From Eutreptiella sp. 'Long Island Sound 2002' (taxonomy: Eukaryota > Euglenozoa > Euglenophyceae > Eutreptiales > Eutreptiaceae): DNA of 64,000 nucleotides. Positions 13,201 to 24,480 of the stretch are shown in pieces. Position 1 is the stretch's first letter. Every line of letters begins with the position of its first letter. A program made the position numbers and the translations under genes. Under the pieces are notes generated by a model. The model was not told the DNA's origin. It ran no database searches and worked only from the letters and a program-made list of their open reading frames with translations. Where the stretch lies: the NCBI GenBank assembly GCA_964036045.1, contig OZ038386.1, positions 15,163,433 to 15,227,432 of the forward strand, written 5' to 3'.

Positions 13201-16200
13201 GGTCGCAGGCGAGGTGTTCCTTATGTCATCGATGGGGTAGCACAGACTCCCTGTGTACGATGCAACGCGGGAATGGCCGCGCATTACATGAGGAAGTCTT
13301 CGCGTACCACCGGTGCATGTTGGATGAAGGGGCCCGCAGTCCTGCATGGGGGGGGGGCAGGGCCGGGGGCATGAAAAACCGGCCACAACAGCCGCCAGCC
13401 TGAGTGCCGCCAGCAGAGTGCCCGTCGGGGCTATTGACCTCCGGTGCGTCGTGATAATTCCGCCGGACGGAGGAGAGCACCGCCGTTGTGTCGCACTCCG
13501 CATGCCGCAGCCTCCTGCCCCGATGGTGCCCACTCCGCTGCCAGTGCCGCCAGGCTTCGTATGCCGTCTGTCCCAAGACGGCACATTGTGGAGGGTGCCC
13601 GGCGCTGATGATGTGGCAAATGTGACGCAACTTCTCACGCGGTCTGAAGGGGGGGGCGTATCGGGAGCGGGCCCCGAGCGGCGGTGTCTGGTGTGGTTAG
13701 GAAGCGGGTTCGAAGGGGCGGGCGGACCTGTTCGGCGCGGTCACTGTCGAATACAAGGGGGCACTGGGGGTGGCGGGTAACGGGAGCAGAGCGGCGGACT
13801 CGGGCCACGGAAGGGGGAGGATGTTCCCCCTTTCCACGGCATCCCTCCCGGGCTCGGGGGTGGGGGCTCCTCTTCACCCACCCACCCAGGCCACATTCTT
13901 GACTCAGAACTGGCGGCGGGACCCTTCGATTTGCCTCAGCAACCCGCCTTTCGTACCCCCCTGAGCCCATCAGACCCTCAGACCGCCCGCCTCCTCCTCA
14001 ACATGGCACCCCAGTCATCACGGTCCCCGCGCCGCTGCGGTGGCTTGGGCAGAGAGGCCCTTTCGGCGAAGGCCAAAGACTCGGCCAACTTCCACTGCCC
14101 TGCCTTTGTTCGGGAGGCAGCTGGGCTGCACTCGCATTGCGTGCGTTGAGAAGGAGAGATCACTGTCGAGGGTGTCGCGGTGCCTCAGGGTCATGTGGCC
14201 GATCACGTGCTCTACTATCTCCAACATGAGATACAAGGGCAGAGTTGGGGGGGGGGGTGAGGTTCACTTCAGGTTCCTGACTCACAGAATGATGAGGGAG
14301 TGGCATTGCGAGGCTGCAGCGATGGTCCGCACGTCTTGGGCTCAGATGTGCTGCATCGTTCCTCTGGACTTCGCTGGGCCATTCCTGTACACAGAGAAAG
14401 GCCCATGAATAGGGCCGGTCGCAGGGCCGTCAAGGCCACTGGCTTGCACTTCCACCGCGACATTCACAGCAATTCTGAGGGGGGGACTGGCGGGGGGCAT
14501 AAAGATGTCCGGCTCGTGCTGCGCGTCTCGAGCCACGGTGAAAAAAAATGGAGGTTTGAGGGTCAGCGGGCAAGGGCAGCTCACTATCCGCAGCATCCTG
14601 CACCCATGGCATCAAGCTCCTTGCTGGCGACCGCAGGCCTTACTTACCAGGGTTTGGGGGGGAGTTTTCCACGAAGGCCAGGAGTTTACCATGTATTCCG
14701 ACTGGCGTCCAGTGTCATGTCTTTGGTAGGTCCTGCTTGCTCGTCGAGGTCAGATCTGGGGGCAGGGGGGATGGGGTGGGATGGAGTTAGTGGAGTTCGT
14801 CGTCCAGTGGAGCTCGTTGATGGCCTGCGGTTTCATTGGTGAGGGGGAAATGTGTGTCCCACTGTGCACTACTGAAGCATATTGCCCGCGTCCACTGCCC
14901 TGCCAGCGCTGACATGCTTCACATTCAGAGACTCCCCAACCGTGACCTTTGGAGGGTGCTCCTCGCCACTGATTCCCAGATCGATCACATCCTTCCCCTG
15001 TGTGCTGTGGGCGGTGGGCTGTATTGCTTGGGAGGTCCGGCGGGTTTCGTTGGGTTCGGTTGGGTTGGTGTGACAGAACGTGGTGGTGGGTGGGTGGGGT
15101 GGGGTGGGGGTAGGGTACTGTGAGGGGGCGAGGGCTGTGCTTCTTGGTTGGTAGCGTTGACTGCAACCCAAGGCTTCCACCGATGGAGGCCTCGGGTGGC
15201 TACAAGACAAGCCACAAGTCGGCATAGGCCAAAAGCCTTCTGGGTTGCGGCCTAGGGTGGTTGCATGCACACCTGATGGAGGCGTTTGGGTTGGAGGAGT
15301 CCACTGAAACTGACAGCCCCTTGCAAAATAGTGGGCCTACGAAAACATTTGCCAAGGACCCCAGGGACCTGCGGCACATCTTTTCTACGTGTTTCTGTCC
15401 CAGTTCCACAAGGACATGGTTTAATGGGGTGATGCATACGCCGAGATCTTCATCAAGAAGAAAACACAGTGTGTGAAATGGTGCCCCCCCCCCCCCCCAC
15501 ATATAATTGGCTTCTGGGTTGCTGCAATTGTTGCAATTTGGCACTTTTTGGGTGTGACGGGGGGGGGGGGGGTTGGCACAAGGCCTCGGAAGAGGGGGGG
15601 GGGGGGGGCTGGATAGTCCCAGCGGCAGCTCCTGAAGGTGTGAGAGCCGCTTTAGGGCCCCCACCGGTCCCACTGCACCCTATCATGCACCCTATCTCCC
15701 TATCTCATGAGATAGTGCCCTCCTGCCACAGGTTTTGGATGGTTGCAAATCCCTTCTTTCTACATCCTGTATGGCTCCGGATTCTTGGCCCTTTCACATG
15801 AGGGGCTACATCTGCGCCACACATACCACAGGCTAGGATTAATTCTGTTATAACACAAAAATACTAAAGCTTAAAGCAAGAGGAAAAATCACAATTCAAC
15901 AGCCATTTGGAGTATCTGTCTACAAAAATGGTACCAAGGAGTGTGTGCACATTGCTATCACTCTGCAAAAGAGTGACCAGGGCTCTCTTCAGAGGAGAGA
16001 GTATGGTACCAACACGCCATTGTGCCAACAGCATCAGCGCTAGACAGCTTGGGGTACCTCAAATTGTCATCCACATCCTCACAGCGCTAACAAGTAATTG
16101 CCATACAAAATTGTTCTTGGAATCCGCGAGGCACGGTGCTGAGTTTTGGGCATTCTGGAGCATCCTTCCGACCGGCACTTAACACAGAGCCTCAAATGAA

Positions 16201-16590
16201 ACCTTCTCAATGTTGTTGCATTTGGCAATGTGCACATTGGCGGCATGCTTGGGCACACCTAGGTTTCGTTTAAGCACTATTTTGGCCGATGCATAAACGA
16301 GGGGAACAACACCCACGCCACTCGATTCTAAAAGAGGTGCATGTAACGAAAGGGGGGGATTGGCACATACCATGAAAATGAACAATACCGCCATTTTGCT
16401 GACTTATTCTGAAGGTGTGCTACAGGGCACCATGAAGGAGTAGCCCGTCAGATCACCACCCTGAAAAATCTGGGGCCCAATGGCAAATCTGCACACCACC
16501 CCTTGCCCAGAAGTGCGCAACGGTGAAGAACTAGCCATAGGTGCCCATGGGTACGTGCAAATTTCCCTCTCATATTCACTGTATCTTAAT
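7225..16590. other. No recognisable gene (9.4 kb), GC-rich in part
   Basis: I find no domain-level coding signal. Open frames such as the 244-codon plus frame at 12171-12905 and several at 13.1-14.9 kb lie in GC-rich sequence where all frames tend to be open. A perfect 9 bp inverted repeat (GGATACGCG, CGCGTATCC) with a 9-base loop lies at 8150-8176. Long C and G runs occur near 7950, 13045, 13150, 14250, 15485, 15565 and 15600. Sequence at 12169-12240 recurs inverted near 22.2 kb. A minus-strand stretch near 14100-14240 (reading MLEIVEHVIGHMTLRHRDTL) could be an exon but has no second line of support. Confidence 0.45.
12169..12240 (+). repeat. Dispersed repeat, copy 1 (partner near 22.2 kb)
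   Basis: The stretch TTTGATAAATTCCG, then CCTGAGGAAAAATTT, then CAGGTGGGTGGGTCAACC matches the reverse complement of 22225-22300 (TTTGATAAATTTC, CCTGAGGAAAAAATTTC, GTGGGTGGG). About 70 bases are shared. The flanks differ, so this is an inserted or dispersed short repeat of unknown class. Confidence 0.5.
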
Positions 16591-16591
16591 A

Positions 16592-17071
16592 CAGGGGGGG
16601 GGGGGAAATTCTGTACGGGGATTTTTCCGCAGGGGAAAATTCCGCATGGGGAAAATTCCGCACCTGTCCAAAAAATCAAGGGGTAAATTCCGCACCTCCC
16701 AAATCTTCAGTGCATTGGAAGCAAAAGGGATCCTGGGATTGCGATCCCCAAAAGATCCTGGGAGAAGGCAATGACCATTGTGCCTGAGATCACCTCTGTA
16801 GATGGCGTGGCCCGCCATTCACAAATTATTCGACTTCCTGCCCCCCCTTCCCTGTTGGTTGACAACAACTGCAGAAGAGCGGGAACAAAACAAATGGGAG
16901 CGCGCGGCGAAGCACAAGGCATACGGTGGTACGGTGGCTTACATGGACAAAATTCCGCACGGGGAAAATTCCGCACCTCCCCTCGAAAAATGAGGGGAAA
17001 ATTCCGCACCAAGTTGAAATACGGAATTTTCCCCGCGGAAAAATCCCCCCGCGGAATTTTCCCCCCCCCTG
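16592..17071. mobile_element. MITE-like element, GGGGAAAATTCCGC family, copy 1
   Basis: A 480 bp element flanked by TA on both sides (16590-16591 and 17072-17073). The left end is CAG, a run of about ten Gs, AAATTCTGTACGGGG and ATTTTTCCGC. The right end is its imperfect inverted repeat (GCGGAAAAATCCCCCCGCGG, AATTTT, C run, CTG). The motif GGGGAAAATTCCGCAC recurs several times just inside both ends in either orientation, giving a strongly palindromic periphery. The centre (about 16700-16930) is unique and has no transposase. A related copy lies at 19147-19428. Confidence 0.7.
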
Positions 17072-17074
17072 TAG

Positions 17075-19146
17075 GTCTGCAAGGCATGAGGGTGGCTGCC
17101 AAGGCATGAAGCATTACCCGCAAACGAAACACTGTGTGACCAGGCTGCGGATATCAGAGAGTGAGACCCGCCCCCCATCATGGCACCCACCCACCCAAGC
17201 TGACACCACCCAGACCCTCACCCTTCTTATATCCGAGCAGAGAGGGGGCATTCTGGCCATAAATAAAATAAATAAATAAATCTGAACAATTGATTTCAGT
17301 ACTCTACCGGATGCCCCACTGTGCATGCCCCCCCAATCCTGCGACCCATGCATGCACAGCGATGCTACCATGCACGCCCGAAAATGCACGCTACCACTGG
17401 TATTGTTGCGCTTTTTTCTTCTGCTCTCCTCTCCTTCTTTGTCTGCCTTTGGGGTTGTTATTTCACGGTAGGCCCTGAGGGATCCCTTCCCTTCCGCCCT
17501 TTCCTGTCCTCGCTCTTTCTCTCTGAGGGGCGGGATGGCTCACTGCAAATGATGCTGCCTGATGTTGCTGTTGGATACTCCAAGGGCTACTGCTGCTGCT
17601 GCTGCAATTGTTGTCGAGGCTACTGTTTGCTTGGTTTGATTTGCTGCTGCAACTGGCTTGAGGAGCGCATGGTTGTCCTGGCCTTCACCCTCTGTACATG
17701 CCGATCACTCTTCACATGCTCTCGCCGTGCCTTGCCCACAACCATAGCGCATCAATGAGGTCCTTCATGCATGGAGCAGGTGCGTGCAACAATCCGCAGC
17801 CAACAACCCACCCACCCAAGGTGGCACCTCACCCCCACCGAGATAGGTCTATGTCTAAGCCGTACCGTAGAAACCGGCGAGAGGAGTGGCTGTGGGGGTC
17901 ATGGGGCTGTTGCGTACTTCACTGTTCCCCAATTATCGGCCCAATCGCCTCTGTCCGCCTCCAACAGGCCACCAGTCGTTTGTAACCGCCAGAACTCGTC
18001 CCCCAGAGCGCCCTTTCAACCACCAGTAACGTCATCTATTGCCCCTTCAGCCTCATGCCCCATCAAGCACATCCCTGACCACAGGAAGGGACAACGGAAG
18101 GGGGCAAACGTGCAGGACTTGGCCAGTCTTCCATCCAATGAATTTATCTCTTGCTCGCGAACGATGTGGGTGAGCCCAGAAAGACGTCAGATTGACAAGA
18201 CGGGGTGCGGTACAGGGGCTGCCTTCGGGGCTGTCCACGCATGGGGGGGTCCAGGTCATCGTATGACGTCGTTCCTGCAGACAAACGGGTGCACAACACT
18301 GCTCCGGCGCGTCTCGCAGCAAAGATAAAAGCGCGGCAGGTGAGTGCACACTGTGGCCTTTGATGCACTGACCGCCATAGGCTGCTGGGGCCACAGGTGC
18401 CGCTTGCATATGCACGTGGAGTTGACAGAACTGAAACGAGGGCCTTGCAATGATGTTTCTGTGGCATGATCGTTGTCACTGTTGCATTGCTGTTGTTGCC
18501 TGTTGTCACCGTCATGGCGGCGGAAGAGGTGGGGGACAAGAGGGCAAGGAAGAAGGACGAGGTCCGGGCACACAAGAGCACTATGCAAGCACAGTACGGG
18601 ACAGGACAATCGCACTGCAGTGTAATTTAGTTCCACGATGCGAGCCGCTGGCTTCGCATTGTTGCACTTTCTTACACCCTCTATGTTCTTGTGCTGCGCT
18701 TTTTCTGTAAACCGTCACTGTGACACCGCCTGAAGAAGGAGCTGTCGTTGGACACGGGTGTGAAGGCAGAAGTGCAAGCCGTAACAGGGCTGTCCGTAAA
18801 GGGGAAAAGGGGGACAGCAACGGCTCAAAGCAGCCGGTAATACGTACACCTCAAATTTATCATTGGTAAGAGCCGACGTATGAACTTTCACCCGTAGACG
18901 GTGCTGAATGGACAAAAATTAGGCCATGAACCGCCCGCGGTTAGCCACCAGCCGCCGGCGGTTGGCGGTTAACCCGACTGCTGTGCATCATTGGTCAACC
19001 GGCGTTGGTTGCCCATCAACTGCCGTCCATGAAGCGCCCAACTGTCGGTTGACCAAATCCTGCCACCAAAAACCTCAGGCCATCCTTAGGGCATATCTCG
19101 TTCACACAGCCCTACCCTAACCTTCAGCCAGACTTCCCCTATGCTA
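17075..19146. other. No recognisable gene
   Basis: Mixed sequence with many short ORFs and no recognisable domain. It contains small CTG/CTGCTG-rich patches (17590-17650) and a segment rich in GCCG/CGGT motifs near 18940-19060 that resembles parts of 12.5-12.7 kb. No promoter or RNA gene is recognisable. Confidence 0.4.
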
Positions 19147-19428
19147 CGGGGGGGGGGGCGTTTCCGCACGGGGAAAATTCCGCACCGCCTAAATCTTGGC
19201 TGATTTCGAAGGCATCACGTGGCAATTTTGGTGGAACCACATTGTGAAATGTGCTGAAGAGGTGATTGCTGCTGGGGTTCGTGTATCCACTCGGGGAATA
19301 TTCCGCACCTACACTGAAAAATTGCGGGGAAAATTGCGCCCCAATTTCAAATACGGCATTGTCCCCGCGGAAAAATCCTCCTGCGGATCCTCCTGCGGAG
19401 CCCCCCCCACCCCCCCCCCCCCCCACCG
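19147..19428. mobile_element. MITE-like element, GGGGAAAATTCCGC family, copy 2
   Basis: A 282 bp relative of the element at 16592-17071, also flanked by TA (19145-19146 and 19429-19430). It begins CGGGGGGGGGG and TTTCCGCACGGGGAAAATTC. It ends with TACGGCATTGTCCCCGCGG, AAAAATCC, CTGCGGA repeats and a C-rich run closing in CCG. The shared internal order is CCGCACC, then CTAAATCTT, then a unique core, then TGAAAAATTGCGGGGAAAATT, then AAATACGG. The inverted ends are more decayed and the core is about 200 bp shorter, so it is an older or internally deleted copy. Confidence 0.6.
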
Positions 19429-19429
19429 T

Positions 19430-21140
19430 AGTTCAGGCCCCTGGGAACTGTCACAAATGCAGACCTTTTGTTTTGATAGGCTGCAGCCGCAGCCCGCTGC
19501 CTTTACGTGCCGACCTGCAGCCCCTGGCACTGCTGCAGACACTGCTGCGACTGCTGCTGCAGACACTGCTGCGACTACTGAAGAATGAGGAGTTGTTGGA
19601 GTCCCCTGTCACTGGAGACGACGGTGCGTAGGCCTGGGCACGGGTGTTTGTGAGGTTGATGTTGGGTAACTGCAAAAGGCAAAGCGAACTGCATTGACAA
19701 AGGGACGGTGCAAACGGATGCACTGGAAGGGGAAGGGGGCACTCGGTTGGGCAGTCGCCGTTCATGGGCCATGCAGAAACGGTGCTTCACGAGCACAGCC
19801 CATGTGATGACTGCCGGTGCAGGGGACGTGGATCACTGTCAATGGGAAACAGTGGCAGAACTGGCGTTGGAAATTGGACTCAAAACAAACGCCACGCTCC
19901 GCCATGAAAGAAAATACTTGCGGTGGCCTTGCAGAGGAGCAGATGGTATGGTGCTGATTCCTAATAAGGCTGCGTTCCGCGACCGGACACTAGTGGCATG
20001 CCTGCTGCTGTTGGAGCGCGATTGGCTCAATTGTGCCACAGCGAAGTTGTGGGGATTCGCGCGGCCCAACTTGAGCACATTTGGTCGCATTTTTTGGAGT
20101 GAGCTTCGAATTGATTTCTTTTCGTTTTTAAAACAAAACTGATCGGACCTCCGGCGAATGCGACGGGCACAGGGGGCAATGGACGAAAACACACAAAGAG
20201 CACGCGAATGATGATTGGCTGCCGTTGAAAGCAGCACAACAACTCAATGGCTGCGGCGCGGGGCGGGCGTATCAACAGAGCATCTACAAAGAGCGCCGCC
20301 ACATAATCGAGCTTGGAAATCAGGCACACCTTGAGGCGTCCCAGACGTCCTGCCAGACTCCCACTGCCTTGCCTGTGAAGAGCAATACAGCCCTGGACTC
20401 ACATCTGCACCTGTGCCCTAAGCCCAGGCGATCGTCGAACGAGCACCGCGGACAGCACCTCCAAAGGCGGATACGTTCAACAGGCGCGGGGGGGGGGGGG
20501 GCAGAGGATCGCAGGGGACTCTGACTTGAAAACATTCCGTTCTAAACCGTCTCTGCCGGCAGGATCTGCATCTCTCACAACGGTTCGTTGAAACACATGA
20601 TCTCCAAGTATTGTAGCGTTTGGGCACTTCGCTTCCTCCAACTTTTTTTTTTCACCTAATCTGGATGCAATACCGTGGTTTTTTTGCTGCTATGAAAATG
20701 GACTGCCGACAAGCACTGCCCCTTGGGAGATGTGCCTGTCACACCGTCACTGCTTGATGCAAAGCCAAAGCGACAACTGAAGTGCACACCTCTCATGGTG
20801 AAACGTCCGCTGGCGTCCATCCGCGCTGTGCATTGCAGCTCTGACACTGGGGCTGCATGGTCCGCGCTTCAACTTATCCGCAGATGCTTCCAAAACGAGA
20901 CGCAAACTGCACAGCACAAAAGTTGGAATCCGGGTGCATGGTGCATGGGGAGTGGTAGAGGGGATGGGTATGAGCTGCAACCCCATCTACATAAACTCCA
21001 GGGTGCTTGTAGCAGCATACAGCAAAGGGGCAAGTGAAATGAGAGGGGCATGATGGTACACCAGCAATGGGAATGGTTGAGGTCGACTGAAACATAGGGC
21101 TTAGCTGCGGGGCCGTGCACTTCCGGTCTTTAGCCATGCT
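19430..21140. other. No recognisable gene
   Basis: The only sizeable frame is a 144-codon plus-strand ORF at 19708-20142 with no recognisable motif. CTGCTGCAGACACTG-type repeats occur at 19530-19580. I make no gene call. Confidence 0.4.
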
Positions 21141-21144
21141 TCCC

Positions 21145-21232
21145 CCGCCTCTCCCTGCGTTGCAGGCACCCCCCCCGCCTCTCCCTGCGTTGCAGGCACC
21201 CCCCCCGCCTCTCCCTGCGTTGCAAGAAAAAA
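21145..21232. repeat. 30 bp tandem repeat, 3 copies
   Basis: Three near-identical copies of a 30-base unit (CCGCCTCTCCCTGCGTTGCA plus GGCACCCCCC). The period is divisible by three, so the minus strand reads a 10-residue repeat (ATQGEAGGVP), but there is no surrounding coding evidence. Confidence 0.85.
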
Positions 21233-21951
21233 GAGCGAATGCGGTACGCCCGTTGGGGGGAGAGGCCATTGGGTTGAGGTCACCGGCGCCTTGCAACAGA
21301 AGTTTTAGGAACAGGCGAAGGAGGTGGTCAGGCCGCGAAAATATAGTTTAGGCTAAACTATGGCTATGAAAATGGATTTGCCGATGTCTAAAACACTATT
21401 GCCTCCAGCGGGACTAGTGAGCCTCTTGTAGTGAACTTGTAGTGGCTGCGCGCCTGAAGTGACTAGCTTCTGTGAGCTACTGCGGGTTAATGGCAACATT
21501 GTACACCACCCACCAACCACCTGAACAAGGTGACGTCATTTTTGAAACCAGCACCACCTTCTCCTCGTCCCTGGTGCCTTGGTGCTGGAGCAGTACGAGT
21601 CTCAAAGGGCACAGAATCCCTTGTTTGTAGTCAGGCCTCGGTCTGTGAACCGCCTACAGACCCCCCCCCCTCCATGAAATCAGCCTCTCTCCACCTGCAA
21701 AGCCCCAACTGGGAATGTGGCCGCTCCTGCAGAGCCCCGGCTTGTCTCCTGCCGCAGGCAGAACTCCGCAGGAAAGCTACAGTGGTACGTAGCAGTACAT
21801 TGCCAAGCGACCCCCTCCCCTCGGCAGTGGGACTTCCGTTGCCAAGCCCGGGGGGGCAGACTGTGATCGTGGGACCGTGAAGCGGTTTGCCTCCGCTGCC
21901 ACGGCTGCTGGTGCCACTCTGCGGCTTCACACTGCACACACGATGGCACAC

Positions 21952-22166
21952 CTGCCGTCTCCATCTTCAGAGTCGCTGAGCTCGTAGCCATCCGCATCCT
22001 CGTCCTCCGGGACGACGAGCGAGGGCTGCCGTTCACCGCCGTTGCGATCGCCCTTCCCACGCCTCAGACAGTCGGCGTAGTCCAGAATGGCGTCCATGCT
22101 GCACGGTCCAATGCGGGGGAGCGGGGCACAGGGCATGTGTGTGGCGGGGTCGTGTGGGGCGGCCAT
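21952..22166 (-). CDS. Putative exon with acidic DEDADGYELSDSEDGDG segment
   Basis: An open minus-strand frame with ATG at 22166 (MAAPHDP) or 22097 (MDAILDYADCLRRGKG). It runs through a basic segment (RRGKGDRNGGERQ) into an acidic stretch (PEDEDADGYELSDSEDGDG). It stops at a good 5' splice site, GGCAG then GTGTGC, at 21952/21951. The composition contrasts with the shadow frames around it. I do not recognise the protein; the acidic tract suggests a nuclear or binding protein but that is only a guess. No downstream exon could be identified with confidence, so this may be a first exon or a fragment. Confidence 0.35.
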
Positions 22167-22224
22167 GGGTATCTCCACGGAACCAGGCCTTTGCTTAGTG
22201 ATGCTGGGGCGGGAGGGTTGCCTC

Positions 22225-22300
22225 CCGGGAAGTTTGGCTGACCCACCCGCCCACCCACATCAGAAATTTTTTCCTCAGGAAAAAAAATGAAATTTATCAA
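22225..22300 (-). repeat. Dispersed repeat, copy 2 (partner at 12169-12240)
   Basis: The reverse complement of this stretch shares about 70 bases with 12169-12240, including TTTGATAAATT, CCTGAGGAAAAA and GTGGGTGGG blocks. Confidence 0.5.
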
Positions 22301-22384
22301 AAGGTAGGGACCGGGGAGGTCGATTTTAGGTGCAAAAACCATTTTTTGGGCCCCTGATCCCCCCCCCCCCCCTCGGAAGAGTAT

Positions 22385-22650
22385 CAACCGGCCACTAAGC
22401 AAATGCCACAAAGCCAAGAACTGTGCCATACGTTTGGCCCGGTCTCCCCGAATGTCGCAGCTGCCCCTTTGTGACATTTCGTCCTGCCGATTTGCCACGG
22501 GGCTTTGAACAGTTCCCCTTCGCTGGGGGTCCACATCGCGTACTCTCTTCTGTCGCAGTCCGCTCTGTGCGGTCATTTCTCGGTCATAGGCACCATTACC
22601 TCTGCCAGCCCGCACCTGGTCCACATCCGGGCCCAAAACAATGCGCCAGG
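22385..22650 (-). CDS. Possible exon, charged hypothetical protein
   Basis: A minus-strand frame reading a charged segment (DVDQVRAGRGNGAYDREMTA ... QDEMSQRGSCDIRGDRAKRM) and then a hydrophobic one (AQFLALWHLLSGRLILF), ending against a C/G homopolymer near 22358. It lies upstream, on the same strand, of the acidic exon at 21952-22166 and could belong to the same gene, but no splice sites link them convincingly. No domain is recognised. Confidence 0.2.
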
Positions 22651-22774
22651 GGAGGGGGGGCTGATTAGGGTGAGCTAAGGGAAGGTGTCGGTTTTGTCCT
22701 GCAGTACGCCAGCGCCAAGGATCGATACAGTGTGTGTGGGGGGGTCCCCCTCCCAGAGCCCCCCCTCCCCCCGC

Positions 22775-23072
22775 CCCGATGACAAAATGACGATGACGAA
22801 TTTCGGCCGGCCAATTTTGGCCACGTTTCACCACTTTTGACCGTTGAAAAAAATTGATTTTTTGCCACATACATCTTCGCGTTCAGCACATCCTGCTGAT
22901 CAATTTGATGGGCCTCACGCATTATTTGAAAGCATGACATTTTTTGAAAAATTTTTTGTCGAGATTTCGGACGAAAAAAAAATTCGGCGGCTTCGGCGGC
23001 AACATTACCCTTTACCATAAGAGGGACAAAGGAGCTTCGTAACCGTCAATCGTCATTTCGTCATCTCGGGCC
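22775..23072. mobile_element. Possible MITE-like element with GATGAC inverted ends
   Basis: The left border CCCCGATGACAAAATGACGA (then TGACG) is mirrored by the reverse complement of the right border (CCGAGATGACGAAATGACGA, then TTGACGG), which gives imperfect inverted ends of about 28 bp around a 300 bp AT-richer core. Both ends are embedded in C-rich flanks containing CAGAGCCCCC. No coding capacity is seen. A clean target-site duplication could not be read because of the homopolymers. Confidence 0.45.
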
Positions 23073-23557
23073 CCTCAGAGCCCCCTCCACCTCCACCCCC
23101 AACAAAATAATTTGGTCTATTTTATCCATCCCCAGTCAGCACATCATAAGAAGGGGTGGTCAGGGTGGGTCCTGTGGCGTGGCTCTTGGGGGATTGCGGA
23201 GTAAGAGGCTGTACCCCCACTACCCGAAGAGCGCTTCGGGATGCCCCCCCCCCCCTTCATTTGGGGGTTGGGGAGTTAAAAAGAAAAACACGCTTTAGAA
23301 GGTATTTAGCCGGTTGGGGTTCGGTATTAGGGCGTATAAGTGCACTGTTTGGGATGCAATGAGCTCTTGTGATTGTATTCGACCCAAACTTTATGCTTTT
23401 TGATGTCATACCCTATTTTTTGCACTTCCAAGCCTTGGTGAGGCAGATACCCCATGAAAACGAACCAAACACCTTCCAAACATCCTCTCTCTGTACTGCA
23501 CGCCATCGTACTGGTGTTCTGCCGCCCAACGCCCCCCCTCCAGCACAGACTATACAC

Positions 23558-23779
23558 CTGACGCAGCTTTCATCGAAGAAAAACGCGGGGGCTTTCCCTT
23601 CGAGTTGCAATTGCTCGGCCCGCGCAGTGATCTTTGCGCACACCGCCTGCGCAAGTTGGAAGCTGAAGGCGATCTGATGGCCCTGGGACCGCAGCTGCTG
23701 GCAGGCCATCTCGCGCTTGAAAACAAGGTCGCGCACCTCCTTCAGCTGCCGCTGCCACTGCAGGAACTCTTGGCCGTAC
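23558..23779 (-). CDS. Internal exon, helical hypothetical protein
   Basis: A 222-base (74-codon, phase-0) minus-strand exon. It is bounded by a plausible acceptor (CGGTCATAG before GTACGGCC at 23779) and donor (GCGTCAG then GTGTATAG at 23558). Codon third positions are strongly G/C-biased, unlike the neighbouring sequence. The peptide reads YGQEFLQWQRQLKEVRDLVF, then KREMACQQLRSQGHQIAF, then AQAVCAKITARAEQLQLEGK. It is highly amphipathic and probably helical or coiled-coil. I do not recognise the family. Flanking exons were not found with confidence; GC-rich minus-strand frames at 24.5-24.8 kb may be upstream parts. Confidence 0.5.
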
Positions 23780-23805
23780 CTATGACCGCGAGGCAAGGGC
23801 ACAGC

Positions 23806-23915
23806 GCATGCGGCACAGCGTACGGTGCATGGAGCACTGGGCACAGGGCACAGGGCACGGGGCGCGTTGCATCGGACGCAGGGTCAAGGGGACAGTGCAT
23901 AGGGCGCAGGACGGT
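23806..23915. repeat. Degenerate GGGCACA heptamer array, block 1
   Basis: A run of variants of GGGCACA and GGTGCAT (GGGCACAGGGCACAGGGCAC and similar). It is directly upstream, in minus-strand terms, of the exon at 23558-23779. Confidence 0.7.
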
Positions 23916-24289
23916 TGCTGTTCATTCCAGGAGGCTGTCGGACGGTTACTGTTATCTGGTGAAGGCTTTTGGATGGCTGCGGTTGTGGCTTGCCTTGCCA
24001 ACCCCCTGTGTCACGTGTCTCCCTCGATCCCCTCCCCTCAACAATGCACCCATACCCTCCATACCCCCCATCCACGAAATACCACGTGCCTAACTTCTGT
24101 TTATTGTGCCAACTTTTTTTAACCCAACAAAAGAGAGAGTACTTTGGATGCACAAAAACTCACTTGCTCACCGTACAAAATGCACAGAAAAACGGAGGTG
24201 GTCGGCCCGGCAAGCCATTTTTTCAACCCCTCCACACCCTTTGCGGGTCCTCTGTCTGAGACCTGCCCCGCACTCGGGATGCCCGGGGC

Positions 24290-24480
24290 CCGGGGCCCAG
24301 GGCAGAGGGCAGGGGGCACAGGGCACACGCCACAGGGCACACGCCACAGGCACGGGGCGAAGGGCACAGATCACAGGGCACGAAGAGCGCTGGGGCACAG
24401 TGCATTGGCCGTGGCACAGGGCACAGGGCACAGTGCAGAAGGCATGGCGTGAAGTGCATAGGGCATAGGGCACGACACAA
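24290..24480. repeat. Degenerate GGGCACA heptamer array, block 2
   Basis: A longer block of the same short repeat (CAGGGCACACGCCACAGGGC and variants) about 380 bp beyond block 1. It creates open cysteine/proline/alanine-rich frames on the minus strand that I do not treat as genes. Confidence 0.75.
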
